Shown: positions 23,531-33,609 of the stretch, one piece after another | Layout of the letters: every line of letters starts with the position of its first letter | Position numbering within the stretch: the stretch's first letter is position 1 | Assembly: GCF_023502325.1 (NCBI RefSeq) | Contig: NZ_JAMFLZ010000009.1 | Coordinates: forward strand, 74,512 to 138,511 | Direction of reading: 5' to 3' | Origin: Wocania_A spongiicola | GTDB lineage: Bacteria > Bacteroidota > Bacteroidia > Flavobacteriales > Flavobacteriaceae | Length of the DNA stretch: 64,000 bases | The notes under the pieces: generated by a model | Database searches by the model: none | Told to the model about the DNA's origin: nothing | What the model saw: the letters and a program-made list of their open reading frames with translations, nothing else | Program-made: the position numbers and the translations under genes

Positions 23531-25144
23531 TTAAAGAGTTACCCCATTAATAAACGTATTAATCACTTTTATATTAGGAATTTCAGAAACTTCAACCGTC
23601 ATAATATCCTTATCTAAAATGATAAAATCAGCAAATTTACCAGCTTCAATACTGCCTTTTTCGTCTTCTTCAAAATTTGAATAAGCCCCCCAAATCGTCA
23701 TACCCTTTAAAGTTTCTTCCCTACTTAAAGCATTTTCTATTTGATACCCTTCTTCTGGGTATCCCTTTAAATCTTGTCTTGCAACTGCAGCATAAAATGT
23801 GTAAAATGGACTTACATACTCCACAGGAAAATCAGTTCCTAAAGCCACTTTTCCATATTTATTTAATAAGTTTTTATAAGCATAAGCTCCTTTAATACGT
23901 TTGCTACCAAGTCTATCTTCTGCCCAATACATATCGCTTGTAGCGTGAGTTGGTTGTACTGATGGAATAATATCATCAAACAAATCAAAATCTTCTGGTG
24001 AAATAACTTGTGCGTGTTCAATACGCCAGCGTCTATTAGACTTTTTATGTAATACCTCTTTATAAATTTGTAAAACAGCATGATTTGCGGAGTCGCCAAT
24101 AGCATGGGTATTCATTTGGTATTCAGAATTTGCAATTGCTTTAGCTGATGCTTTGAAAGTTTCTAAATCTGTAACTGGTAAACCTAAATGCTCTGGTTTA
24201 TCACTATAAGGCTTGCGTAACAATGCCCCCCTTGAACCTAAAGCACCATCAGCATAAAATTTGAAGGATCTTACATTTAGTCTTTCGGTTTTTATAACGC
24301 CTTTACTTAAATAATAGTCTAAATTTTTCTTTGATGCGGAAACCATAGCGTAAACACGCATTTTTAAATCGCCTGCTTGTTGCAAACTATCAATAATTTC
24401 AATAGCTTCAATTCCTAAACCAGCATCGTCAACCGTAGTTAACCCATATCCTAAACAGATTTTTTGTGCCTCTAATAAAGCATTTGCTATATCTTTTTTT
24501 GTTGGCTTTGGCCAATAATTCATTACTAATCCTTCAGCGTTATCAACTAAAACTCCTGTTAATTCTCCTTTTTCAAGAACAATTTCGCCTCCATCTATCA
24601 TGCTATTTTCAGTAACGTTTCCTAAATTTAAAGCAGCCTGGTTACATAATATTGCATGACCATCTATTCTTGTTAAAATGATTGGAATATTTGGAAATAA
24701 TTCATCTAATTGTTTTTTATTAGGATACTCTTTAACGCTCCAATCGTTTTGGTCCCATCCTCTACCTTTAATAAATTTCAGATTATGTTTCTTTTGAAAA
24801 TCTACAACGCGTTGTACAACCTCATCAAAACTAGTTGTGCCAACCAAATCTACTGCTTGCTGATTAAATCCTAACCCTAAAAAATGACAATGCGCATCAA
24901 TAAAACCTGGCACTATAGTTTTCCCTTCTGCATCTATTGTTTTTAAGGCTTCATATTTTGAAGACAAATCTTCTACATTTCCAACTTCTATAAATTTTCC
25001 GTCTTTAATTGCAAAAGTTGTTGCCGTTTCAAAATCATTATTTACTGTGTAAATATTAGCGTTTGTAACTATTAAATCAACTTGATGCTTTGTTGAACAA
25101 CTAATTGTAATTAAGGTTAATAAAAGAATACTTAATTTTTGCAT
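23531..25144 (-). CDS. Amidohydrolase lipoprotein (YtcJ-like)
   Basis: A metal-dependent amidohydrolase of the YtcJ/NfdA-like group with 537 aa. The lipoprotein signal is MQKLSILLLTLITISC (Cys16). The N-terminal beta-sandwich begins VDLIVTNANIYTV. The first metal motif is DAHCH (His85, His87); further ligand regions include NTHAIGDSANHAVL, RIEHAQVI and GTDFPVE, and the C-terminus has the ADFIILDKDI signature. Such enzymes cleave N-acyl or imide bonds, and the substrate is unknown. It forms an operon with the downstream phosphatase-like gene. Confidence 0.85.
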   Translation of the reverse strand: MQKLSILLLTLITISCSTKHQVDLIVTNANIYTVNNDFETATTFAIKDGKFIEVGNVEDLSSKYEALKTIDAEGKTIVPGFIDAHCHFLGLGFNQQAVDLVGTTSFDEVVQRVVDFQKKHNLKFIKGRGWDQNDWSVKEYPNKKQLDELFPNIPIILTRIDGHAILCNQAALNLGNVTENSMIDGGEIVLEKGELTGVLVDNAEGLVMNYWPKPTKKDIANALLEAQKICLGYGLTTVDDAGLGIEAIEIIDSLQQAGDLKMRVYAMVSASKKNLDYYLSKGVIKTERLNVRSFKFYADGALGSRGALLRKPYSDKPEHLGLPVTDLETFKASAKAIANSEYQMNTHAIGDSANHAVLQIYKEVLHKKSNRRWRIEHAQVISPEDFDLFDDIIPSVQPTHATSDMYWAEDRLGSKRIKGAYAYKNLLNKYGKVALGTDFPVEYVSPFYTFYAAVARQDLKGYPEEGYQIENALSREETLKGMTIWGAYSNFEEDEKGSIEAGKFADFIILDKDIMTVEVSEIPNIKVINTFINGVTL

Positions 25145-25161
25145 GATGGTATTTTTTATAA

Positions 25162-25194
25162 AAATAAAAAAAGCGTTCTTAAACGAACGCTTTT
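25162..25194 (-). terminator. Intrinsic terminator after the DUF1287 gene
   Basis: A 10-bp stem (AAAAGCGTTC/GAACGCTTTT) with a six-base loop is followed on the minus strand by a T-rich tract. It lies 18 bases after the DUF1287 stop and ends the three-gene envelope operon that starts at 30639. Confidence 0.8.
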
Positions 25195-25211
25195 GTAAAC
25201 TATTATTTATA

Positions 25212-25790
25212 CTAATCTATAAACCGGTAATGTCCAATAATTTTAAAATCAAAAAGACAATCTTCTAAAACTTGACCTGCGCCAATATTATGGACTATTA
25301 AGTTTCGTTTACCATCTTTAGATTTTTTATTAACTACAATTCCAATATGCGTTATCGCTCCTCTTAAATTCCAACAAACCACATCTCCTGGGAAATAATC
25401 ATTTGCGTTTTGGGTAATTGGTTTTTCTGCCCCCTGACGTTTAAAATAGGTCATCAAATTAGGGACCCTGCGATGATCAATATTTTTGTCAGTAGTTTTT
25501 AGTCCCCATATTTTTGGATATATATTAAAATTAGCCCTCATATCTTCATGAACTTCCTTTTGTAAATCAATACCCAGCTTTCTATATGCTCTAATTACTA
25601 CATCGGTACATACTCCTTTATCTCTTGGCACATCTCCGTTAGGGTAGTCAATTGAAAAATAACTCGGGTCATATATAACTTTTTGATTTGTTAATTCTAA
25701 AGCAGCTTTCGAAAGGTTTAATACTTGTACATTACTTTGTGAAATACAAATATTACAAACGAAAAGGAATATGAAAAAAAGCTTTTTCAT
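25212..25790 (-). CDS. DUF1287 family secreted protein
   Basis: A 192-aa exported protein (signal peptide MKKLFFIFLFVCNICISQ) of DUF1287. Conserved segments are the DPSYFSIDYPNGDVPRDKGVCTDVVIRAYR block, core GDVPRDKGVCTDV, and PGDVVCWNLRGAITHIGIV. The invariant Cys of CTDV and the His of THIGIV are arranged like an NlpC/P60-type Cys-His active site, so a peptidase or amidase role is plausible but inferred. It is the last gene of the operon with the barrel and TPR genes and is followed by a terminator. Confidence 0.82.
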   Translation of the reverse strand: MKKLFFIFLFVCNICISQSNVQVLNLSKAALELTNQKVIYDPSYFSIDYPNGDVPRDKGVCTDVVIRAYRKLGIDLQKEVHEDMRANFNIYPKIWGLKTTDKNIDHRRVPNLMTYFKRQGAEKPITQNANDYFPGDVVCWNLRGAITHIGIVVNKKSKDGKRNLIVHNIGAGQVLEDCLFDFKIIGHYRFID

Positions 25791-25834
25791 GAAAATATGA
25801 ATTTCATTTTATGAGATACATCTTTTAGAGATAA

Positions 25835-27571
25835 CTAGAAATCAAACTTAAAAGTAGCTCCTGCTAAAAACTGAATGCTTTGTACTGGGTAGTTAAACCA
25901 ACGTTCATAAGCCTTATTAGATATATTATTAGCTTTTGCAAATACCGAAATTTTATCGTTAATATGATATCCTAAATGTGCATTGGCATCAAAGTAACTA
26001 TCTAGAGTAATTAATGTACTTGCTGGCCCTGTAAAAGGATCAATAATACTTAACAAGTCTTTACGCTCTCCCACATAAATAAGGTTAGCACCAGCAAACC
26101 AATGCTCGTTTATTTGATAATCTAAAAACAACGAACCTTTTACATCGGGCAAATTCCAAGCTTCAGCTTCAGTATCTGTTGTGTATTTAAAATATTCGGC
26201 TTTTAAGCCTAATTTGAAGTTTCGGTTAACATCTACATTAATTTCACCTGCTACTCCAAAAGTATCAACATCGTCATACACTATTCCAAAAGAGTTACCA
26301 TATTGATAATTTTCAGCATTAGTAAAATCGAAAAAAGTAGTATTATGTCTAAACAAAGCTTTACTCCTATCTGCTAAATAACGTCCACTAATATTATAGC
26401 TCATATTACTTGACAATTTTCCTTTTAAACCTATATACGCATTATATTGTTGGTCTGTTGGCATGACAGCTAAAGTTGGAGACACAAAAGAATTTTCGGT
26501 AGCAAAATCATGATATGAGTTCTGTATTAGCTCGCCTTGAATACCTCCATAAGCAATCAATACATCATTAACCAATCTATATGTTGCGGTAATATTTGGA
26601 TATAAATAGATATTATTATCCTTAGTTTCTGAATCTCTCAAATATGAAACTGAAACACCTAAATTAACCGTTAAATCGTCTTCTTTCAATTGATATGTTG
26701 GAGAAACACTGATTTGGAAATTACCGTGCCTTAATTCGTTATTAGAAGTGTTACTTCTATCAAATGTTCCGTTTATATAATCAAATTTAAAATCGGTTGA
26801 TATTTCCTCGCCATTAATTGGTATATCTATTTTAGCCTTAGCTATAAATCTATTTTCTCCAGAACCTTGATTATCTCCAAAACGTCTGAAAAAGAAACTT
26901 CCTGAATTTATATATGTATTTTCAAATGAAATATCACCACCAAAATGTGCGCTATAAAACGAATGCTCCTCATCAATATTACTTGACTGCGCTAAAGAAA
27001 TTAAACCTTCTTCTACTCCATACCAATTGTACATTTGTTGCTGAAAACCACCTTCGACATTCCAAGCTAAATCTCTTAATCGACTAGAATAATTAGCATT
27101 TATTTTTGTTGTTGAAAAATTATCATCAAAAGCCAACCCATCAATACCTCCTTGGGAAGAATGATGGCTTACATAGCCACCAACACTTTCGGTTCTACTA
27201 ATAGCATGATTTAAATATACTTCGCCTAAAATAGTAGTGTAAGTTCCAACACCTAAAGTTGCATAATTATCATATAGTTTAACAGGTTTTGCTTTTTCTA
27301 CCACAGCAGCTTTTCCTTTTGCTGGTGTAAATGTTGATGCTACTGGAAACGAAAATATATTATACTTAATCTCCTTTTTTGTTGCAGTTTCCTCATCATC
27401 TAATGAAGGAATTTCTTTAACCTTAAAAGCATCAGAAATTGATGGGGTATATGGTTTAACTACATCAATAACACCTGTATTAATAGTATCATTTTTCCGA
27501 TTTTGAGAGAAAACTGACGTTATACTTAACGTTACAATAGCTAATAAAAAATATTTTGTGTGCTTTCGCAT
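25835..27571 (-). CDS. TonB-dependent-receptor-like outer-membrane beta-barrel protein
   Basis: A 578-aa outer-membrane protein with signal peptide MRKHTKYFLLAIVTLSITSVFSQ. The mature part is rich in alternating aromatic strands (YATLGVGTYTTILGEVYL and others) and ends in an aromatic Phe (ATFKFDF), the usual barrel terminus. A classical TonB plug domain is not evident, and the length is short for a full TonB-dependent receptor, so a plugless or reduced form is likely. It is 26 bases downstream of a 1013-aa TPR protein and upstream of DUF1287, which suggests a joint envelope function, unknown in detail. Confidence 0.75.
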   Translation of the reverse strand: MRKHTKYFLLAIVTLSITSVFSQNRKNDTINTGVIDVVKPYTPSISDAFKVKEIPSLDDEETATKKEIKYNIFSFPVASTFTPAKGKAAVVEKAKPVKLYDNYATLGVGTYTTILGEVYLNHAISRTESVGGYVSHHSSQGGIDGLAFDDNFSTTKINANYSSRLRDLAWNVEGGFQQQMYNWYGVEEGLISLAQSSNIDEEHSFYSAHFGGDISFENTYINSGSFFFRRFGDNQGSGENRFIAKAKIDIPINGEEISTDFKFDYINGTFDRSNTSNNELRHGNFQISVSPTYQLKEDDLTVNLGVSVSYLRDSETKDNNIYLYPNITATYRLVNDVLIAYGGIQGELIQNSYHDFATENSFVSPTLAVMPTDQQYNAYIGLKGKLSSNMSYNISGRYLADRSKALFRHNTTFFDFTNAENYQYGNSFGIVYDDVDTFGVAGEINVDVNRNFKLGLKAEYFKYTTDTEAEAWNLPDVKGSLFLDYQINEHWFAGANLIYVGERKDLLSIIDPFTGPASTLITLDSYFDANAHLGYHINDKISVFAKANNISNKAYERWFNYPVQSIQFLAGATFKFDF

Positions 27572-27597
27572 ATGTTTAGATTTACGATTGATGTTTT

Positions 27598-30500
27598 TTA
27601 ATTTTCTTCTGTTTCTATTGACGAATTTGTTTTAGCTTCTTCAGCTTTTATTTGGCGCAATTCAGTTTTTGCCTCTTCTACAACATCATCAAATTCAGCA
27701 AAATTCTCAATAACGCTTTCTAAAATATAAGTAGCTTGAAATGCATCCTTTAAAGCATAATAATTCTTAGCCATGAGCACTAATCCTTTGGCGCTATAAT
27801 ATTTATACCCTGAAAAATCTTTGGCCAATTTTTGAACAGATTTATTTGATGCGGCATGTTTACCTTCTTTATTTTTAAAATAAGCATTGTAATACAATGC
27901 CTCAGCTGCCATTTCTCCTGTGGCGACTTTTTCTACTTTAGCATAAGCCGTTTTAGCTCTGTCCTCATCTCCTGTTTTAATAGCTGATCGCGCAATAATA
28001 ATATGAGCATCACTTTTAATCTTATTATCAATTTTAGAATTTGTAAGGACCTTTTCTGCATAAGACACTGCATCACTATAATTTTCTAATTGATAATTAG
28101 TTTTCATCAAATTAGATTGAGCAAAGACTACATTTTGAGGAAAGTTTGCCTCTTCTTCCAATCGTAACAATAATGGTATGGCTTTATTCCAGCTTTTATT
28201 TTCTAAATAATATTGTGATAATCTCGACAGAGCTTCTTCAGTATATTCACTTTGCGATGTCTCTACTATATATTTATAATGAGGTGCTGCATTAGCCAAT
28301 AAATCTTTTTTGTAGTATAACTGTGCAATATAAAAATGAGCTTGTAATGCATGTATCCCATTAGGAAACTCATTTAAATATCCATTAAATTGTTTAATGG
28401 CTTTATCTGTGTTATTATCTAAATATTGCTTTTCGGCAGCTTCGTATGTGGTATTATCTAAATCTGCATCGGTAACTTCTACATAATCTAAAGTTTTTAC
28501 CCATCTAGCATAATCGTCAACTCTACCTAAATCTATATAAATTAATCGAGCTGTTGCAACCGACTGAACCGCTTCTGGTGTTCCTGGGTAATCCGCAGCA
28601 ACTTTTTTAAATTTGCTTAAAGCTTGTTCGTTCTCACTACTATTATAATAAACTAACCCTTGACGTAATAAGGCTTTTGGAACGAAAGAACTCATTCTAT
28701 ACTCACTACTTAAACGATTATAAATTTGCATCGCTTTATCTTTTTCATTTGCTTTAACATAAGAATTTCCTAATTCGTACATTGCATCATCTCGTAATTT
28801 AGATTTAGGATAGGATTCAATAAATTGTTCTAATTCTTTCATTTTACTTGAAGATTGCCCAATGTAACCCACACTTATTGCTTTTTGAAAAAAAGGATAA
28901 TCAGAGTCAATTTCATTCATTTCAATAGCTTTCTCGTAAGCACTTATAGCTTTTCTATATTCGCTAGAAACGAAATGTCCGTCACCTAATCGTAAATATG
29001 CATCGTTCAACCTTACTTTATCGTCTTTCTTATTTGAAATAAATTGATTGAAATACGTAGTGGCTTGCGGATAGTTTTTTTGCTTAAAATATGTATAAGC
29101 CAAATTATAATCTATGTTATCTATCTCTGAAGTTGATGTTGACGAATTTTGTTGCTGAAACTGTTTAAACCCAACTAAAGCATCATCATAATTTGTTAAA
29201 TTATAGTCAGCTTCGGCTTTCCAAAAGGTGGCTCTAGCTGTATATTTAGGATCTCTTGGTTCTTCTAAAGATTGATCAAAAAGCGTTTCAGCTTCTAAAT
29301 ATTGAGTGTCGTTATACAACTCAATCCCTCTATAAAAAGCTACTTTTTGGTAAGCGACTTTATTTTCAAAGCTCTTTTTTCCTTCTAAAAGTTTAAGTGC
29401 TTCTTTGTAATTTTTGGATGTAATATATGAATCAATTAAGAGTGTTTCAATTTCTTCTTTGTAACTGGTATCTGGATATTTATCTAAATAGCCAGCTAAA
29501 ACCTGTGGTGCTGATTGATATGGATTACCAATTTCGTAACTAATTTTTGCATAATTTAGCCAAGCATCTTCCTGAATTTTTAAATCGAAACTCATTTGTG
29601 ATGCATTTCTAAAAGCATTTAAAGCTTCTTGCTTTTTATCTAAATGAATATAACTTTCTCCTAAATGATAATACGCATTTTGAGCAATAGAATTATTACC
29701 TCCAACAATTTTATTGAATTCTGAGATGGCTTTTTCGTAATCCTTTTGTTTATAATACGCATATCCTAATTGATAAAAATCAGTATTATTCCACTTTGCT
29801 GTTCTATCTCTTTTTCCTTTTTTACCTTTATATTCGGTTAAATAAGGTATCGCTTCGGCGTACTTTTTTAAATTGAAGTAACTTTCTCCAATAATTTTTG
29901 ATAATTCAGATACTTCGGCTTCATCACTTGTATCTAGTCTGTCTTTTGCCAACTCGATGGCTTTTTCAAATTTACCTAGCTTAAAATGAAGATCTGCTTG
30001 ATAATACGACAGTTTTTCTTTATAGCGTTCTTGGTCACTAACCTGATCAAAATATTCATTAGCCTCATCATAATCATCACCTTCATAAGCCATAAAACCA
30101 AGATAATATTTAGCTTGCGATCCATATTCTTGAGAGTTTTCAACGCGCGACAAATATTTTTTTGCAACCTTATACTGTTTAACCGAAAAAGCAGAATATC
30201 CATTATTAAAATTAAATTTTTCTTTTTCCTTTTTAGCTAAAGCATCTTCGTTTACTTTATCATACCATTTTCTAGCATGAGGATATTTTGAGTTTTCAAA
30301 ATAATAATCGGCAACATCAACAAAGGCAGTATTTCGTTTTGTGCTTGTAGGGTAGTCTTTTACAAAATCTTCTACTAATTGATCTGCTGCTTGTTGATTG
30401 AGTCGTACGGCACAATTAGCTATGTAATAAGCACAATCAGACTGCAAAATTTCTTCTTTAGCATTTTTCTCAACACTTCTAAATAAAGATTGTGCAGCAA

Positions 30501-30639
30501 GATATTGTTGATTATTAAATAGTGAAAGGGCTTTTTGATAGTCTACTAAGTTACTGGTGTAAGTTGCCGACTGTTGCGCCATGATTTGGAAACTAAAACT
30601 TATGGCTACCAAGAGGGAAACAATATTATTTTTAGTCAT
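27598..30639 (-). CDS. Large exported TPR-repeat protein
   Basis: A 1013-aa protein with a signal peptide (MTKNNIVSLLVAISFSFQIMAQ) followed by tetratricopeptide repeats over almost its whole length. Many repeats show the A-(x)3-F/Y...Y..A pattern, for example FNNQQYLAAQSLFRSVEK, YKQKDYEKAISEFNKIVGG and YFKQKNYPQATTYFNQFI. TPR solenoids are protein-binding scaffolds, and partners are probably the adjacent barrel or peptidoglycan-associated proteins. The C-terminus is acidic and ends without an anchor. It is the first gene of a three-gene operon; about 230 bases separate it from divergent ftsE. Confidence 0.82.
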   Translation of the reverse strand: MTKNNIVSLLVAISFSFQIMAQQSATYTSNLVDYQKALSLFNNQQYLAAQSLFRSVEKNAKEEILQSDCAYYIANCAVRLNQQAADQLVEDFVKDYPTSTKRNTAFVDVADYYFENSKYPHARKWYDKVNEDALAKKEKEKFNFNNGYSAFSVKQYKVAKKYLSRVENSQEYGSQAKYYLGFMAYEGDDYDEANEYFDQVSDQERYKEKLSYYQADLHFKLGKFEKAIELAKDRLDTSDEAEVSELSKIIGESYFNLKKYAEAIPYLTEYKGKKGKRDRTAKWNNTDFYQLGYAYYKQKDYEKAISEFNKIVGGNNSIAQNAYYHLGESYIHLDKKQEALNAFRNASQMSFDLKIQEDAWLNYAKISYEIGNPYQSAPQVLAGYLDKYPDTSYKEEIETLLIDSYITSKNYKEALKLLEGKKSFENKVAYQKVAFYRGIELYNDTQYLEAETLFDQSLEEPRDPKYTARATFWKAEADYNLTNYDDALVGFKQFQQQNSSTSTSEIDNIDYNLAYTYFKQKNYPQATTYFNQFISNKKDDKVRLNDAYLRLGDGHFVSSEYRKAISAYEKAIEMNEIDSDYPFFQKAISVGYIGQSSSKMKELEQFIESYPKSKLRDDAMYELGNSYVKANEKDKAMQIYNRLSSEYRMSSFVPKALLRQGLVYYNSSENEQALSKFKKVAADYPGTPEAVQSVATARLIYIDLGRVDDYARWVKTLDYVEVTDADLDNTTYEAAEKQYLDNNTDKAIKQFNGYLNEFPNGIHALQAHFYIAQLYYKKDLLANAAPHYKYIVETSQSEYTEEALSRLSQYYLENKSWNKAIPLLLRLEEEANFPQNVVFAQSNLMKTNYQLENYSDAVSYAEKVLTNSKIDNKIKSDAHIIIARSAIKTGDEDRAKTAYAKVEKVATGEMAAEALYYNAYFKNKEGKHAASNKSVQKLAKDFSGYKYYSAKGLVLMAKNYYALKDAFQATYILESVIENFAEFDDVVEEAKTELRQIKAEEAKTNSSIETEEN

Positions 30640-30866
30640 TAACGATTTGTTTTTAATTAAAAATCAAAGATAATTCAATATAAATCTTATAACGTAATAA
30701 TCGTGCCATAATTATAAACTGACTTATTAAATGTTAAAAAAGCTAAAAGTTGAGAGACAGAAGTTGGAATTTTTTTTAGCAATCATTTTAAACTTTTCTT
30801 GTTTAACTTTTAACTTTTAACTTATTAATAATACATTTACAATACTTAAAATTTATATCTGTTTTT

Positions 30867-31550
30867 ATGTCGAACCCAATATTACAATTAAAAGAAGCTT
30901 CCATTTTTCAAGGTGACAGCTTAGTGCTTTCAAATGTAAACGTAGAAGTTAACAAAGGGGATTTTGTATACTTAATTGGTAAAACAGGAACTGGCAAAAG
31001 TAGTTTTATGAAAACCCTTTATGGAGATTTACCCTTAACAGAAGGTGAAGGCCATATTGTAGATTATAATTTAAAAACTCTAAAAGAAAAAGAAATACCT
31101 TTTTTAAGACGAAAATTAGGTGTTGTATTTCAAGATTTCAAATTATTAACTGATAGAACTATAAACGATAATTTATTGTTTGTTTTAAAGGCTACAGGTT
31201 GGAAAGATAAAGGCGACATGGAAACGCGAGTTGAAGAAGTTTTGACCAAAGTAGATATGAAAACAAAAGGATTTAAATTTCCACACGAGCTTTCTGGTGG
31301 TGAACAGCAACGTGTTGCTATTGCTAGAGCCTTACTTAACAATCCTGAACTTATTCTTGCTGATGAACCAACGGGTAATTTAGACCCACAAACTAGTGTT
31401 GAAGTCATGGAAGTTTTACAAGACATTAATAAAAATGGTAATACCATTTTAATGGCTACTCATGATTATGCTTTATTGCTTAAATACCCCAGCAAAACCT
31501 TAAAATGTGATGACAATGCGGTATATGAAGTTGTGCAGAGGAAGGGGTAA
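30867..31550 (+). CDS. ftsE: Cell division ATP-binding protein FtsE
   Basis: The ABC ATPase that with FtsX controls septal peptidoglycan hydrolases. It has 227 aa. Walker A is GKTGTGKSS (38-46), the Q-loop VVFQDFKLL, the signature ELSGGEQQRVAIARALL and Walker B LILADEPTGNLDP, followed by the H-loop MATHDY. The DRTINDNL segment after the Q-loop is typical of FtsE. No ftsX is adjacent, and the partner must lie elsewhere. It is followed by a glycosyltransferase gene 24 bases downstream. Distinguishing FtsE from LolD rests on the Q-loop segment. Confidence 0.85.
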   Translation: MSNPILQLKEASIFQGDSLVLSNVNVEVNKGDFVYLIGKTGTGKSSFMKTLYGDLPLTEGEGHIVDYNLKTLKEKEIPFLRRKLGVVFQDFKLLTDRTINDNLLFVLKATGWKDKGDMETRVEEVLTKVDMKTKGFKFPHELSGGEQQRVAIARALLNNPELILADEPTGNLDPQTSVEVMEVLQDINKNGNTILMATHDYALLLKYPSKTLKCDDNAVYEVVQRKG

Positions 31551-31574
31551 TTATACATAATTAATAATTTAGAA

Positions 31575-32516
31575 ATGACACCTTTTTTTTCAATTATAAT
31601 TCCTTTATACAACAAAGAAAAATACATTCAAAAAACCCTTAAAACTGTAATTAATCAAACATTTAATGACTTCGAGATAATTATAATAAATGATGGAAGT
31701 ACAGATAATAGCATTAATGAAGTTAAAAAAATAGATGACTCTCGAATTAAGGTTTTCAATCAACAAAATCAAGGTCTTTCTTGGGCAAGAAATAACGGTA
31801 TAGAAAAATCAGTAGGGAGGTATATTGCATTGATAGATGCAGATGACTTTTGGCTTCCTCATCATTTAAATCAATTATTCCACTTAATTAAACAGTATCC
31901 AAAGGCTGGATTATACTCGACAGGCTATACATTACAAAAATCTAAGCACATAGTCCATAGGGCTAAATTTAATAATTTACCCGAAAACTTTAAAGGAATT
32001 GTTCCAAATTTTTTCAAATGTTCTTTACAGAATTGTATAGCTTGGGTTGGATCTATTTGTATTCCAAAAAATGTCTTTAATGATATTGGAAATTTTGATC
32101 CAGAAATTTTCTCTGAACAAGATACCGACCTGTATATTAGAATTGCACTTAAATATGAAGTAGCTTTAGATGACAGCTCTGTTAGTGCAATTTATAATAG
32201 AACAATGGATGATAACATGTCCAATTTCTCTCAAAAGAAAACAATTCCTAAGCTATTATATACATATAAAAACATAGAGTCTACAGACTATTATTTAAAA
32301 AAATATTTAGACTTAAATAGATTTTCTACGCTTATATTTTTCAAATTATCTTCTAACAAAGAATTAGAAAAAATTCTTATTAAAGATATAGATTTGAACA
32401 ATTTAAATAAGTTACAACGCATATTGATTTATTTACCAAATAATATAGTCCGTTTTTTATTTAATATTAAAACCAAATTTAAATTGAATCCATTATTTAT
32501 TTTTAAACCTAAGTAG
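31575..32516 (+). CDS. Glycosyltransferase family 2
   Basis: A GT-A fold glycosyltransferase of 313 aa. N-terminal motifs are FSIIIPLYNKEKYI, NDGSTDNS (Asp40) and the metal-binding DxD IDADDFW (88-90). An acceptor-domain EQDTDLYIRIAL follows. No transmembrane helix is obvious, so it is probably peripheral. It elongates a surface glycan, judging by the gene cluster that follows on the opposite strand. Its stop overlaps that of the convergent GT4 gene by 8 bases. Confidence 0.85.
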   Translation: MTPFFSIIIPLYNKEKYIQKTLKTVINQTFNDFEIIIINDGSTDNSINEVKKIDDSRIKVFNQQNQGLSWARNNGIEKSVGRYIALIDADDFWLPHHLNQLFHLIKQYPKAGLYSTGYTLQKSKHIVHRAKFNNLPENFKGIVPNFFKCSLQNCIAWVGSICIPKNVFNDIGNFDPEIFSEQDTDLYIRIALKYEVALDDSSVSAIYNRTMDDNMSNFSQKKTIPKLLYTYKNIESTDYYLKKYLDLNRFSTLIFFKLSSNKELEKILIKDIDLNNLNKLQRILIYLPNNIVRFLFNIKTKFKLNPLFIFKPK

Positions 32517-33603
32517 TTGTTGTGCTTTCAATTATATCTTGCCATTTTTTTGAAATATTCTCAAAATTAAATTTCTGAATACTTTGTACGGCACTTGTTT
32601 TAAAATTATTTAAAGTTTCCTTCTCACTTGTAATTTTTTGTAAAGCAAAAGATAATTTATCCTCACTATATGTTTCTAATAATAATCCATTAACATTATT
32701 TACTACTATTTCTGAGGGGCCAGTTTCACAATTAATAGCTACGACTGGTGTTCCGCACGCTAAAGATTCTACTAAAACCATTGGAAACCCTTCATAAAAA
32801 CTTGTCAAAACAGTTACTATTGCATGCTTCATATAAATGTAAGGGTTGACTGTAAATGGCTTAAATACAACATGCTCTGCTATCTTTAAATTAGTTAATA
32901 ATTCCTCATATATTTTTTCGTCATGACCTTCTCCTAAAAGCAATAATTTGATATCTTTATTGTAAACCTTAGATTTCTTATATGCATTTATTAATAATTT
33001 AATATTTTTAGATTTTTCATCAAATCTACCGCAAAATAAAATATACTTATACGACGTTTCAAAAGGCTGGTTAGACATGTCATTTACAGCATAAGTATTG
33101 ACAGCATTTTGAATACATGCTAATTTATTTTTATTATAAAACTGTTTTAAAACGGTTAATAATGCTTCACTAACTGTTATTATTTTAAAGGCTTTATTTA
33201 ATATCCATTTTTCTTTAAATTTATTTTCTAGTATCTCCTTTTTATAAGAAGCACTATGTATTACATATATAACTTTAAATTTTCTATATACATACTTACA
33301 TATACCTACCTCATTAAGCAGCCCATTTGTTCTTAATCTATTATCTATAATAGTGTCAAACTTATTATCTTTTAAGTATCTTCTTAAAAGATACGTTCTA
33401 TGAAGTTTGTCAAATAAAGAGTTACTCCTTTCTTTTAATTCCCCTAGGTTATAAATAGTTCCTTTATATTCAAAGGAAATAATATTTGAAATTAGTACAA
33501 TATGTACTTCGTAACCCAATCTTGATAACATAATAGATTGATTTGCTGAAGCCTTCTCTGCTCCCCCTAATCCCAATGATGTTGTTACAATACATATCTT
33601 CAT
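32509..33603 (-). CDS. Glycosyltransferase family 4
   Basis: A GT-B fold retaining glycosyltransferase of 364 aa. The N-terminal part starts ICIVTTSLGLGGAEKAS, with the nucleotide-sugar transferase glycine loop. The C-terminal donor-binding E-x7-E motif is in TSFYEGFPMVLVESLACGTPVV, and ILFCGRFDEKSKN is the usual strand before it. It is the last gene of the minus-strand polysaccharide cluster, 6 bases after the sulfatase-like gene. Sugar specificity is unknown. Confidence 0.87.
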   Translation of the reverse strand: MKICIVTTSLGLGGAEKASANQSIMLSRLGYEVHIVLISNIISFEYKGTIYNLGELKERSNSLFDKLHRTYLLRRYLKDNKFDTIIDNRLRTNGLLNEVGICKYVYRKFKVIYVIHSASYKKEILENKFKEKWILNKAFKIITVSEALLTVLKQFYNKNKLACIQNAVNTYAVNDMSNQPFETSYKYILFCGRFDEKSKNIKLLINAYKKSKVYNKDIKLLLLGEGHDEKIYEELLTNLKIAEHVVFKPFTVNPYIYMKHAIVTVLTSFYEGFPMVLVESLACGTPVVAINCETGPSEIVVNNVNGLLLETYSEDKLSFALQKITSEKETLNNFKTSAVQSIQKFNFENISKKWQDIIESTTTT

Positions 33604-33609
33604 ATAGCT

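Noticed and set aside
30790..30840. Triplicated AACTTTT-like stretch with TACATTTA before ftsE
   Set aside because: It looks like a promoter, but the last base of the -7 box is off and the TTG is 30 bases away, so I do not call it.
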